This document shows, in pieces, positions 30,060 through 42,074 of a stretch of DNA of 64,000 bases. The DNA comes from Deinandra increscens subsp. villosa (taxonomy: Eukaryota > Streptophyta > Magnoliopsida > Asterales > Asteraceae): assembly GCA_039602395.1 (NCBI GenBank), contig JBCNJP010000017.1:16648729-16712728 (forward strand). The letters run 5' to 3'. Within the stretch, counting starts at the first letter, position 1, and the number at the start of each line of letters is the position of its first letter. The notes under the pieces are model-generated. The model saw nothing but the letters and a program-made list of their open reading frames with translations. It was not told the DNA's origin and searched no databases. Made by a program: the position numbers and the translations under genes.

Positions 30060-32548
30060 AGACAGCTTAAGGTCTAGGGTTTGGATTGACAGTTAAGTCA
30101 CTCCCAAATGATCATCAAGTCTTGACGTTATGATGACCCAGATGATAGTTGATAACGAACATGTCTTAGAAATTATTTATTCTCAATAAATAAATTAATA
30201 TTGATAATGTTCCGGAAAATAAAGTTATTTATATACTTTTAATATATATAAAGATTTTCCTATGTTATAAAATGATTTAGGCCAATATTTATTTTAATAA
30301 ATATTAGTCTGAAATATGAGCTCAATTTTATTTACAAAAACTGTTTGTAGTAAAAAGCCCGATATACCCGGGTTTCCACCGGTATTTATCAACTCGCGTT
30401 ATTTTCCAATATTACTAGAAATAGAATTATAATAATAAAATATTCCTATTTTTATTAATGAGTTTTCCAGAGAATATAATTTTATGGTTTGAAATCTAAA
30501 GTGTCGATTTTGCCGGTACGCGCCCGGTTTTGACAGTTCTGTCCCTACGACTAGTTTTAAGGCCCGATAAATTATTCAAACACTTTGTAAGTATAACCTA
30601 AGTCATGATAGGTCTTAATCAAACAATATTTGGCATAACTTTACAAAAACGAGGTTTCCGGGTCCGTTAAAAGTCCGTTTTAAAGCCGGTTTTGACCTAG
30701 TTTTAGCTCAAATCAAAAGGGATCTTTTTAGCAACTTTTTATCACTCATCTAAGTGTCTAAGTTTACTGTTGGTAGGTCTAAAAATTCTGCAAAATTTGG
30801 AGATGGCCCGAGGGGTCGTTTTTAGGGCTTTCCGGCTTATGTTTTGCAATTTAGGGTTACTTAGGGTCATTTCCATGAAAAGTGCCTTCACAAAAGTTGT
30901 TTCAAAAGTGTTAAAATGAGTCCCTAAGGGTTCGGATCTATCCAAAACGGATTTTGAGTTTTTGGCTAAAAACCTAGTAAGGTTATGGCCTTTAAACATA
31001 GTTTAAGGTGTGTTTAGTGTTTCTAAACCATGGGTTCAAGTGTTCAAGCATTCTAGCACTATCTAACATAATCTAAGGCACAAATCACCATCAAAATCGT
31101 GGGAGCAAGTTTATGTGACAAAGATGACTAGTAAACTAAACAACATTAACATAAATAACAAAGTTTAAGTGATTTCTAGACTTTTATCAACTAACGATCA
31201 TCATAAATCATCAAGGCTTGTCAAAGGGGTGAATTTGGGTCATGGAAATGAGTAAAGGATCATGATCTAGTAAGATGAACATCAAATAAATCAATGAAAC
31301 TTACTTGATCTTGAAAGGTTTTCAAGAAAAAGAGATGAAGTGGTGAAGATGATGCTTGCTAATGACTTGGGTCTCCTTCTCTTTGCTTGATCTTGGCCGA
31401 ATATTAAAAAGAGAGTAGAGAGAGAGAGGGCTGTGAGGTTGGGGAGGGAGAGGAGAGGTGGTGGGAGCTTTTCTCTTCTTTAGGGTTTGTAGAAATGGAA
31501 AAGTGTGTGAGTTAGGATGTTTATATATGAGAGAAGTAAAAGAGTAAGGGGAGTGTTTGGGGTGTGGGTTCGAAACCGGTCAAGGGGAGGGGAGGGTTTA
31601 CGGTTTTGGGTTGAGGGAGGGGAGAGACCAAGTGTTTGTGTGTTTCTAGTTTATCAAGAAAAAGAACAAGTGTGGTGTGTGTGTGTGTTTTCGTGAACCG
31701 CAAAGAGAGAGGGGGGGGGGGGCGGTCGGGTCAAAGGGTGAGGGAGGAGGGATGGTGAGGTGATAGATTGGTGGTGATGGGGTAAGGGGGTGGAGTGTGG
31801 AAGGGGTTGATTGAAAATAATGATGAGGTATGGTGTAGGAGATGGTGGTGGTTAACTTGCATGGGGGTGGGGCCGGTTGCATGGAGGGCGGCGGTGGTGA
31901 GGTGGCCGAAGGTGGTGGCCGGCGGTGGTGGTCGGGTGTCGGGGCTCGGGTGTCGGGTGATCGAGCCTCATGCAAAAACATGCAAGGTGGCGGTTTGGTT
32001 TTTAAATAAACGAAACGTTTTGGCTCGGTTTTTAATCGAGAACGAATGCGATCAACGAGTGAATATTTTCGGTGAGATTTGGTCTTGAGATTTTGACACT
32101 GGTGATGATCTATAGTAAAGTCTAGATAAAAAATTATTTTTGTTAAAAACGTCATACGACACGTTAAATAATTATTTAACGAAAACGGTTAAGTTTCTAG
32201 ATAAAATGGTTGATATTTCCTACGTATTGGTTTCTTACGTAAATGTTAAGCGTCCGGGTTTACAAGTTGATACAGTATTAAATATGCTACAAGAGTGACG
32301 GAAATAATAAATAAAATATAAACTTTTATTTTATTTTTTTTATTATTGAAGTTCCATCGATAACAACAATATTAATTTATCGTTTTAAGGTGGTTGGGTT
32401 ATCGTTTTACCGTAGGGTCACGTCAAGACTATCAAGAGGTTGGCATAATACGTTATCTAAGTTAACAAACCTAGATTATATGCACAATTAACGGGTAAAC
32501 ACGTAATTAAACGTAGTTTTAGACTTAGGAAACTTACGGGTTGTCACA
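30060..32548 (-). repeat. Probable solo gypsy LTR, left edge unresolved
   Basis: The right edge reads CTTACGGGTTGTCACA, so the minus strand begins TGTGACAACCCGTAAG, a typical gypsy LTR start. A minus-strand TATA-like ATATATAAAC lies near 31520. The stretch is non-coding despite Pro-rich and Gly-rich frames caused by GGTGG/CCACC low complexity around 31700-31960. No PBS or coding body follows, so a solo LTR or fragment is likely. I could not fix the left end or a TSD. Confidence 0.45.
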
Positions 32549-33466
32549 ATGATGATGATGATGATGATTGTATTTGATTTGAGTTCCTGGATCCGACCAT
32601 CATCATCATAACAGATTTAGGTATGTATTATTGATTCCGAACCCTCAATCGAAGTTGTTTCTTGATTCCCTATGTTGTCCACGTAAATTGTTCTTCCTTT
32701 TTTACTATCTTGGATCCATTCGTTAGCGAGAAATTCTTTACAGTTCATGATCTCTTATTGTTTAGTTGATTTTGTAGTCATTATGTCGGAAGTTTACTTG
32801 ATGGAACTCGGTTTGATTCAAGCTTTGAACGGGATATACCATTTAAGTTCAAGCTTGATTTGGTAAGAGTGAACACAAATCTAGATACAAATCTCATGTA
32901 CGTATATTTAATTCACCAGTGTCTGATTTCAAGTTCATTCTTAATTAATCCGGATTCAAGATATATGCTTTTGATTTCGTGTTCACCAGTATCACCGTTT
33001 GCAGGTTTACACTGTACTTGATTTCAGTTCATCGTCAGTTCTTTTTATTCTAATTTGATGCTTCGTATGTGTATATTTTATGAACTTTAAACCAATTCAG
33101 CATCAACCAAGACTCGGGTTTCTACCAAATCCATTCGGATGCAACTCTTCCTCTTATATATTCTCGCAGCTTCTCAAATCCAAACCACATTGCAGTATGT
33201 TCTAATCCTTTTGTTGATTATTGTAGATTTTGTTTAATTTGTTCTCTTAGTAAATAATTATTATCTCCGTCAATCTCCTTAACACACAATGAATTAAGGG
33301 TTTTAATCTATTGTCATGATGTTTATGGTAAATGATAATGAATGCCTCAAAGTAGCTCTATAAGGACCCAACAACTCTTACTCATATTATTAAGGTGATT
33401 TATAAATTCTATTTTCTAATTATTTGCTGTGATAATTGATCTTAATGCTAAACATTTTGGGACTAA
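32549..33466. other. Non-coding DNA left of the copia insertion
   Basis: It begins with a short (ATG)n run. It may be the upstream part of the Helitron that ends at 41716. Exon-like pieces are possible near 33110-33195 but no product can be named. Confidence 0.35.
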
Positions 33467-33472
33467 ATGGCT
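33467..33472. repeat. Left target duplication of copia element
   Basis: ATGGCT recurs at 38503-38508 directly after the right LTR. On this side two extra bases (GA, 33473-33474) lie between the duplication and the LTR. Confidence 0.7.
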
Positions 33473-33474
33473 GA

Positions 33475-33699
33475 TGATTGAAAACGAAAAATGAACATCG
33501 ATTATCAAAGGAATTGAGCTGCAATTTTATTAATCTGAGAGATTGAGATTACAAAATACAAGAACACCTACTTATACTCTAATTACATCTTAACAGAAGC
33601 TAACAACCCGAATTTGAAATATTACAACAATAGTCCCTCGCTTTATTACATATTAACAGTTTATATCCAAACCTTTTATTTTTCTTTTATTTTCTATCA
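33475..33699 (-). repeat. 3' LTR of copia element
   Basis: 225 bp, TGATTGAAAACG to TTTCTATCA. It differs from the right copy in CAGAAGCT versus CAGAATCT and TTATTTTC versus TTATATTC. Confidence 0.93.
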
Positions 33700-33700
33700 A

Positions 33701-33710
33701 TCTCCCCCCT
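33701..33710 (-). other. Polypurine tract of copia element
   Basis: The reverse complement AGGGGGGAGA is adjacent to the minus-strand start of the 3' LTR. Confidence 0.85.
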
Positions 33711-33867
33711 AATTTCAATTTCCAGCAGCATCAATTATTCCATTCATTAATTCTTATCAATGATAACTTGACATTAGCATTGTGCACCAGGGATCCAAGG
33801 ATTTTTGTACACTAATGTGTCAAGAAACCATCTTTAAGAATCAATTCACAGAAAACACATTAACTCC

Positions 33868-36800
33868 TCACTTGAACTCTTTAACACCCAACATCTGCCT
33901 CATCTCTTCAAACTTTTTCTTGGCCAATGCTTTGGTCATAATATCAGCCCTTTGTTTATTTCCACTTACAAAGTCAACAAGGATTCGACCTTGTTCAATA
34001 CACTGCCTAATAAAATGATATCTCAAGCTGATATGCTTTGATCTACCATGAAATACTGGATTTTTCATTAATGCAATAGCAGACGTATTGTCCACATAGA
34101 TCCTCACTGCACCTTGCTCTTGACCTGTTATCTCCTTTATCAACCCATTAAGCCAAAGTGCTTGACATGCTGCCCCATTTGCTGCAATAAATTCTGCTTC
34201 ACAGCTAGAGAGAGCACTGTCTTCTGCTTCTGAGAATGCCAACTAATTATTGAGTCATTAAAGTAGAAAACATTACAAGAGGTACTTCTTCCATCTTCAC
34301 TGTCAACCAAATGATTACTATCACTGTAACCAATAAGACCATGACCTTGAATCCTTTTATACTCTAGCCCATAGTTAATTGTACCTTTAACATACCTTAA
34401 TACATGTTTTACAGCCTTCATATGTTCAATTTTAGGATTCTGCATAAACCTACTCACATATCCTACTGCAAAACACAGATCAGGCCTAGTTTGTGTCAAA
34501 TACCTCAATGAGCCAACTAGTTTCCTATAGACACTAGCTTCCACATCCTCACCACCCTCTCCTTTTCTCAACTTTAAACCAAATTCCATAGGAACCTTTG
34601 CCTCATTACAATCCTCTAGCCCAGCAAGTTTAACTAACTTAGCAACATATGTAGATTGCTTAAGAACTATGCCATTTTTACCTTGATCAACTTCTATACC
34701 TAGGTAATAGCAAAGCAGTCCCAAATCTGTCATTTGAAATTGCTCCTTCATCTGTTTCTTAAACTAGTCTATCTCCTTTTGATCACTTCCTGTAACAAGC
34801 AAGTCATCTACATAGACTCCCAAGATCAGACTAGCTCCATTACTCTTCTTAGTATAGACAGCTTGTTCTAACTTGCACCTCTTAAAGCCAAGCCCTTTTA
34901 AAACCTTATCTAATTTCACATTCCAAGCTCTAGGAGCTTGCTTTAGCCCATACAAAGCCTTTTCCAATTTATATACCTTTTGTTCTTGCCCTTTCTTTAT
35001 ATACCCCTCTGGCTGACTCACATACACTGTTTCATTTAACTCTCCATGCAAGAATGCAGCCTTAACATCTAAATGAAACACCTGCCAACCCATTCTAGCA
35101 GCATAAGCCAATAGTAATCTTATAGTTTCTATTCTAGCTACAGGGGCAGATACCTCCTCATAGTCAATACCTAACTGTTGAACATACCCTTTAGCCACAA
35201 GTCTAGCTTTGTATTTCACTATGTCCCCTTTTGCATCCCTTTTTATCTTAAATAGCCACTTAAGACCTATAGGCTTATACCCTCTAGGAAAATCAGTCAG
35301 CTTCCAAGTCTTATTTCTCTCTATAGCACCTATTTCTTCCTTCATAGCAGTCCTCCACTCATTACTCATAAGAGCATCCCTGACCTTAATAGGTTCAGCC
35401 TCTTGTGACAACAAGAGCTCAACTTGATCTCTATCTTCCTGTCTCTGAGCAGTTTGCTTAAGCCTATTATCTAACACAAAATCCTTGAAGTGAGTTGGAA
35501 TCACTGTCCTTCTACCAGACCTTCTAACCTGGACACCTTGATCCCCTTGACCCTGTTCCTCATCTAGCTCAGGTTCAATCACATGATCTTGATCATTATT
35601 ACCACTGTCATCATGACCATCAACCTCAAGATCAAGTTGACTCATATGATCACTGTGGTACTCTTCATCCCCTGATGAATAATCCTCACCTTCCAAGCTT
35701 ACCCCAGGTTCACTCAAGACAGCAACACCATCCCAGTCAATGTTAGCCTCATTAGACTTAATACTACCTTTATTCCAATCCCATTGTCTATCTTCTTCAA
35801 ATCTTACATCCCTACTAACAACCACCTGATCCTTCTTAACATCATACATTCTATGGGCTTTGGTTCCCTCCTGAACTCCTAAGTATAGCATAGGACTACT
35901 CCTATCCTCTAACTTCTTAAGCCCTGGTTTAACCTGTTTGACATGCCCAACACAACCAAAGATCCTAAGATGCTGAAGATTAGGTATCCTCCCTTTAATT
36001 ACGTCATAAGGAGTGGTATTTTCTAAAGCCTTAGTGGGAAGCCTATTCGGTATATAAACTGAGTGTCTAACAGCCTCAGCCCAAAATGACCGAGGAACTG
36101 TCATAGCCTTTAAAACACTTCTAGTCATATTCATTATTGTCCTATTCCTTCTCTCCACAGCCCCATTTTGCTGTGGGGAGTATGGAGCAGTTAGAAGCCT
36201 ATTAATGCCATTTTCTTCACAAAGTGTGTTAAATTCTTTTGAAGTGAATTCTCCCCCCCTGTCAGACCTTAGAGACTTAATCCTATATCCTAATCTTTTC
36301 TCAACATCAGCTTTAATCTTCTTAAAGAACTCTAAAGCCTGATCTTTGCTGGCTAACATGTAAACCCACATGTATCTTGAGTGATCATCAACCACAAGCA
36401 TAAAATACTTATTTCCTGCCTTTGTGGCTGGTGTAATTGGGCCACACAAGTCTATAGACACTAACTCCAAAGGAGTCTTGGACCTATATTGTGATTCTTT
36501 AGGAAATTGATGCCTAACCTGTTTACCTGCTAAACAAGCATCACACACTTGAGTAGTATGTCTAATTTGTGGAACTCCTAACACTAACTCTTTCTTAGTC
36601 ATGCTTTCTATCATCTGAAAGTTCACATGACCCAACCTGCCATGCCATAACCATGTAGAATCTGTGACTCCACTAAGGAAACACATAGGTGAACCAGTCT
36701 TGAGCCTAATTTTATACAACCTATTAGATGACCTTTTTACCTTCATTAACAACCTGCCACTGCTGTCATAAAGCCAAAGTTGGTCCTCTCTCATTCTAAC

Positions 36801-38073
36801 TTCACAACCATTTCTAGTTAACTGCCCCAAACTTAAAATACTGCTTCTTAGAGTTGGAATATAGTATACATTAGTAAGTAACCTTTGTTCACTAGTCTTT
36901 CCTTGTAGAACAATAGAGCCCCTGCCCTTGATTTCTACACTAGTATTATCACCAAATTTAACATTTCCACCTATATTCCTATCTAAGACATAAAAATAAG
37001 ATTGCTTACCAGTAATGTGATTCGAAGCTCCATTGTCAAGATACCAAACTTCTTCTTCATCTTCAGACAATTTGAACCTATCTAACTTCACTTTGGACTC
37101 ATTCAAAAACACCTTCTCTTTATGATTTTGATCCATGGCCATCAGTAACAATATAGGTTCCTCATCTGCAGTTTGAGAAAGAAGTACCTCTTGATCTTTG
37201 ACTTTCATCTTGGAGCATTCACTTGCATAGAGACCAAAATTATCACACTTGAAGTACTTCACCTTAGACTTATCTTTCTTAGGCCTTGATGATTGCTTGT
37301 TGTACTTATCAGACTTGTCACCATTCTTGGCCTTCGGAAATGATTTGTTGCCATCATCAGCACTTTTTGACCCTTATTCCATCTTTTCTTGGCTTTTGCA
37401 TCCTTGTATTTGGATTGCCATTCTGTGAAAGTCAACAACAACTGCTCATCTTTAGTTGTTGCATTCTTGGCTTTCATCCCAGTTCTTTCCTCAAAAGCCT
37501 TTAACCTACCAATTATTTCTTGAAATAGACTTGTATCTAAATCAACAAACTGTTCAATGGAGGCTACAATGTGAATGAATCTCTCTGGTACAGAATCCAA
37601 CAATTTCCTTACTAGAGTGGCTTCTGAATTGGATCACCTAAGTCAGCAGACTTGGTTGCTATTGCACTCAGCTTTCCTGTATAATCATCGATACATTCAG
37701 CATCTTTCATTTTCAAGGCCTCAAACTCATTCTTGAGGGTTTGCAGCCGAGCCTTCTTCACCCTATCAACTCTTATGTATCTGGTCTTGATCGAATTCCA
37801 TATATCCTTCGCTGATTCTAAATTTGCCACCTGAAGAACCAAGTCTTCGGGCAAAGACTGGAAAAAATATGCAATTGCTGCATTATTTTTCTTCGAATCA
37901 ATCTCGGCACCCGCATCTGGTTGTACCACATCCCATAGACTGTGGACATTGAAGATCGCTTTCATCTTGACCGCCCAAATCGAGTAATTCGTCTGTGTCA
38001 ACATAGGGACTTGTAATGGTATTGTTGTGAAATTCTCCCTTTGCCGATTACCGCCTGCACCTCCATCCGCCAT
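33868..38073 (-). pseudogene. Copia gag-pol, broken by three frameshifts and one stop
   Basis: Reading minus: Gag starts at 38073 (MADGGAGGNRQ) with a UBN2-type region. A frameshift near 37625 moves it to the frame at 37259-37603, and another near 37372 moves it to the pol frame. The Gag knuckle is degenerate (FKCDNFGLYASEC, with Cys and His changes). The pol frame has protease LDNGASNHITG, HHCC and integrase core with RSDRGGEF and SPQQNGAVERRN, and reverse transcriptase ending at YVDDLL. An in-frame TAG at 34764-34766 interrupts it; the same frame resumes to 34140. A frameshift near 34220 precedes RNase H and the end at 33868 (SSCEAEF, DNTSAI, RSKHI). As written it cannot make full Gag-Pol. 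Confidence 0.9.
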
Positions 38074-38263
38074 GGCTGAGGTTTTAAGCCTTTGTGGCGA
38101 TGAACGAGAAGATCTGCCTGGTGATGTGCGCGGTGATCTTAAAGGTGAAACAAGGAGACGATGAATTTTGATTGAGGTTCAGAGGATCGAAGATCCCCTA
38201 TCTGATTATTCGATGATCGAACACCCAATCAAAGATTTGAACGAAAATCAAGAGCCCTGGTTA

Positions 38264-38275
38264 GCTCTGATACCA
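38264..38275 (-). other. Primer-binding site of copia element
   Basis: GCTCTGATACCA is the reverse complement of TGGTATCAGAGC, two bases from the right LTR. Initiator-methionine tRNA priming. Confidence 0.93.
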
Positions 38276-38277
38276 AA

Positions 38278-38502
38278 TGATTGAAAACGAAAAATGAACA
38301 TCGATTATCAAAGGAATTGAGCTGCAATTTTATTAATCTGAGAGATTGAGATTACAAAATACAAGAACACCTACTTATACTCTAATTACATCTTAACAGA
38401 ATCTAACAACCCGAATTTGAAATATTACAACAATAGTCCCTCGCTTTATTACATATTAACAGTTTATATCCAAACCTTTTATTTTTCTTTTATATTCTAT
38501 CA
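38278..38502 (-). repeat. 5' LTR of copia element
   Basis: 225 bp, followed at 38503-38508 by ATGGCT, the target duplication. Confidence 0.93.
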
Positions 38503-38651
38503 ATGGCTACAATGATATATGCGTTAATATACTTTCTATTATGATTATCTTAATTGGTCACATATTACTAAATGAGTTATTCGAATCGATATTAACTTTA
38601 AAAATTTATTACAAATGCAGCTACTACTTTTGGAGAATCTGAACTTATTCC

Positions 38652-38779
38652 AACAAAGACAATATACAAGTTATTTGGATTTTAAAAGAAGTCACCATTC
38701 AATCAATAACTTGGTAACAAAGACAATATACTAGTTATTTAGATTTTAAAGGAAGTCACCATTCAATCAATAACTTGGT
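38652..38779. repeat. Tandem duplication, two 64-bp units
   Basis: AACAAAGACAATATAC... is repeated directly from 38716 with three substitutions. Non-coding. Confidence 0.9.
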
Positions 38780-39048
38780 AATAAGGTATTTACTCATAAT
38801 CACTACTTAAATATGTTTTAGTATAGATATTTAGCTATGGAGCAATCAAAAGTTTGAGTTTATAACTTGCTGCCAAGGTAAATATACAAAACTACAAAGT
38901 TCATATTAAAAATTGAGTTATGAATGTTTTAAATTTAACCATGACATCTGGTGTAACACACGCCTTGAGATTTTTATCAGATATTGATGTTAAAACGAAA
39001 GTCAAACAAAAGCTTTCAGAAAGTCTGGAAAGTCAACCATTGACATGA

Positions 39049-39260
39049 ATATTGAAACATTCCAAGAAATTTTACCTTAGAGCTGCATTAGCATTAGCTG
39101 AGTTATCTGTGATGCAAGGCAAAAACCCTGAATCTGTAACCTTGCTTAAAAGATATCTCAAAGACTGGGTTGATGACTCGCTTCATGTGAAGCTGACCCA
39201 GGTTTTTGCTGCAACAAATATGATGCAAGATCCCCTCTCACATTATCAGGCTACTTTGAG
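39049..39260 (+). pseudogene. APC7: APC7-like exon fragment captured by Helitron
   Basis: The translated exon contains LRAALALAELSVMQGK, LLKRYLKDWVDDSLHVK and QVFAATNMMQDPLSHYQA, which I recognise as the C-terminal TPR region of plant APC7, a scaffold subunit of the anaphase-promoting complex. It ends at CTTTGAG|GTACCT, a genuine-looking donor, but no neighbouring APC7 exons follow in the next kilobases. Its location inside a Helitron points to gene-fragment capture. Whether it is transcribed is unknown. Confidence 0.65.
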
Positions 39261-40854
39261 GTACCTCTTATATGTTTCCTTTTAGTTTCTTTTTTGACAT
39301 AAATGCAGGGTGTTACTGTAGGGTATTGCTGGATAAACATATTCTGCTTGTGATTATATGGTTGTTTAGGGGTCATATAACCAGTTTTGGGTTATATAAT
39401 AAGGGTAAACTGTAGTTACCTGTTTACATGTTCATTAACGCTATATGAATTGGAAGTTCTCATTTTTAATTGCAAAAAATGTCCTTTTTGGTCCGAACAG
39501 GTAATTTTGTACGTAAAATACCAATATAGTTTCACTTTGTCTTGCTTTAGTTTTATTATTTGTACATTTGAGTCATTAAAACATGGCTTTCTGTCCTATG
39601 GGTCATCTGTCATTATATGGATCTTTCTTTTATCATTCGGGTGACCTGAACTTGCTCAAAGGTTTTTGTTTCATTTGGGCCATCTTACTGCCAAACAATC
39701 AATATCATTTAGTTTTCTGATAATTGCAACTTCAAACAATAAAAGCATATCGAAGTACTATCTTTATAACTGATTTTTGTACAACTGATTACCATATTCT
39801 GATTATTAATTATCATCCAATACTTATAAGCGAACATCCAAACACCTGCCTCATGTGCTTTGATGCTTTTGACAAACTTCAAAATTACCAAGGAACTAGT
39901 AAAAAGATTAGAAAGTGCTTAGTATGGATACTTTCGTGTCTAAATGAATATTGTGTTCTTTGTTCATCATGTTAAAATGATCATGGAAAAGTGAAGGATA
40001 AAGAGTAACAATTGTAATCAAGAACTAACAAGTACAAAGTGTAATTGTCACTATAGTTTCAAGATTAAGGGTAAATCAACTGTAATGACGTGTTACTTTT
40101 GTGACCATAAGAATTCAGTTATCCCATTCTTTTGATAGGTATTTGCTTCAAATACAAATCTTGCATCACAAAGCTACAAATTTAATTACTCCATACCTAA
40201 AATCAAATCTACTTTATTTTTGGTGAGAACAAAATGTTGAGCCAGGGAGGGGTACATGACTCTCTTCTATTTTGGGATTTGAAAAGAGTTCATTTTTTTT
40301 ATCACATTCATGGACATCAACAGATCTGTTCATTTATTACTTAGTAATTGACAAGAGTGAGATGTGTTTGAATATTATGTTCCCCATCAAATAATAAGCT
40401 TTTTGGAATAGATGACACAAACATAAAAAAACCTCCGGCATAACACAAAAAGTGCAAACATTCTAAAATTGCAACGACAAGCGGATTGCTTAAGCATGAC
40501 TATTTGAAACTTAAAAAAGAATAGCATGAATATTTGGAAATTAAAAAGAATGTCAACTGGTGGAATTTGTTCTTACCGTGAAGATTAAAAACCAAGAAAA
40601 AACAAATAAGTTCATAATAAAGATTATGTATATTATTGGTTTATTTTAATGCCACTGTTTACTATACATTTATACTGCTTATGTGATTCTGTATTGAAAA
40701 CTCATGATAAATATTTAGGGTTATAGAAATGTTAGTTGCACATTGTATCATTAATCTTATTAAGTGTGTTATAGCCAAACATGTACTTTTAAGAATTTAT
40801 AAACTATTGATTGGGATTATTGACTTTATACTTTACTGATGAAGTTTTGTATAG
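39261..40854. other. Intron-like AT-rich DNA inside the Helitron
   Basis: No coding sequence supported. Short frames here are AT-rich and lack domains. Confidence 0.5.
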
Positions 40855-40926
40855 GACGTTGATAATGGGCATTTGAGCATTTCAACTTTTAATGTCGGTG
40901 GAAAGACTGCACTTGCTTCATATGAG
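40855..40926 (+). pseudogene. Second exon-like fragment, unrecognised
   Basis: 72 bp bounded by TGTATAG and GAG|GTTTGT, open through 24 codons, encoding ...STFNVGGKTALASYE. The exon-like boundaries and conserved-looking composition suggest a captured exon. I cannot name the source gene. Confidence 0.35.
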
Positions 40927-41716
40927 GTTTGTTTCTTTCTTCATATATTTTCCTACACCTATAGTGATGATATTAGAGAAAAAGTCAAAATTTATTTCTT
41001 AAATGACATGCAAATATCACTTAAGTTTGATTAGTGGCACATTGTAAGTATGATAAGTGTTGTAGGAGTAATTGATAAGAAATGCTGCAAATTAATGTAA
41101 GATTTTTGAGCTAAATGTTCATATAAATTGCTTCCTTAGTAATTGAACCAGAACATGATATAAAGGAGTGAAGAAAACTAGGGCTTTTGGAAATATAATT
41201 AAAACCGCCCCAAAAGCCCAATCCGAGTTAAATATGTTGCTTTAGTCATAAGAAGTCTATAACGATTTATAATTCTAACTCAAGAAATGTTGTGTTCAAT
41301 TAAATTTTTAAAGCATGAAGTGAATATATGACTATCCTTTGAGACCTCTATGCTACACGGATCTAGGTTTCCAAAATCCTTTTCTAATAAAAAATTAATA
41401 ATGTGTTCGATTGTGAAGGTCCTTAAATAATGAAAATTGAATCAAAACCGTAACTTTTTCAATTAGAAAAATAAATATTTAAAAGAAAAAAGTATTTAAA
41501 AGTTATAAATTTTAAAAAACACAAATATATTTGTTGTCAAAGAAATACATAGTTGCATCTGTATAATTTTAATCTAAAGTCAAATTAGCACTTAAAAACA
41601 CAAATATAATACTAACCGGTTGATTTAAAAAACACAAATATATTAGTGTTTTTATTTTGTTATTTGGAAAAGTTTTTAAACCCCCAGCCGTGCAATGCAC
41701 GGGTATCAAAGACTAG

Positions 41717-42074
41717 TATTTATATTAGTAAAAAGTAAAATGCAATCAAATTGATAAAAATAAATAACATTATTACCATCTTCGTTTTTCTCCAAGTTTA
41801 AAACAAATTTCTCTTATTGTTAACCAAGAATCAGAGTCGGAAGGTATCTCAATGATCTCTCTGTTTGCCATGTTGTGACAATTTCAAGTTAATATATAAT
41901 AATATATTAGGCAATTATCTTAGATAAAAAGGACATAATAAGTTGCAAGTTAGTACACATACAAGGCAATGCATGAATGCACACACACAAATGAATGATG
42001 TAGAGCTTAGGTTATAGACTAGGTGCAGACTGATGCATCATAATTCACTATAACCATGGCTTTGATATCACCTC
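41717..42074. other. Internal fragment of a minus-strand gypsy element
   Basis: Non-coding. At 42058-42070 GGCTTTGATATCA differs by two C-to-T changes from the complement of a Met PBS, just left of an LTR edge, so it may be the leader of the element whose LTR begins at 42075. Confidence 0.4.

Larger units (their letters stand above)
33475..38502 (-). mobile_element. Ty1/copia LTR retrotransposon with coding lesions
   Basis: 5028 bp on the minus strand: 225-bp LTRs, PBS next to the right LTR, PPT next to the left LTR, and all gag-pol domains in copia order (protease, integrase, reverse transcriptase, RNase H). The LTRs differ at two positions, so insertion is fairly recent. Three frameshifts and one in-frame stop break the coding region. 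The gag type and short LTR suggest an Ivana/Oryco-like lineage, with low certainty. Confidence 0.93.
38509..41716 (+). mobile_element. 3' portion of a Helitron with captured gene pieces
   Basis: The right end has a CCGTGC-AAT-GCACGG hairpin at 41688-41702, then 14 bases ending CTAG at 41716 and a host T, a standard plant Helitron terminus. The 5' end is not certain: it lies left of the copia insertion, possibly the start-like sequence at about 26540. Inside are an APC7-like exon (39049-39260) and another exon-like piece (40855-40926). No Rep/helicase is seen, so it is non-autonomous. Confidence 0.6.

Noticed and set aside
31646..32155. 169-codon Pro-rich frame on the minus strand and a Gly/Trp-rich frame opposite
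   Set aside because: Both are by-products of GGTGG/CCACC low-complexity sequence in a probable LTR, with no domain and no codon-level signal.
36960..37080. Copia protease DNGAS as an inactivating change from DSG/DTG
   Set aside because: L-D-N-G-A-S is, to my knowledge, a common form in intact plant copia elements, so I did not count it as a lesion.
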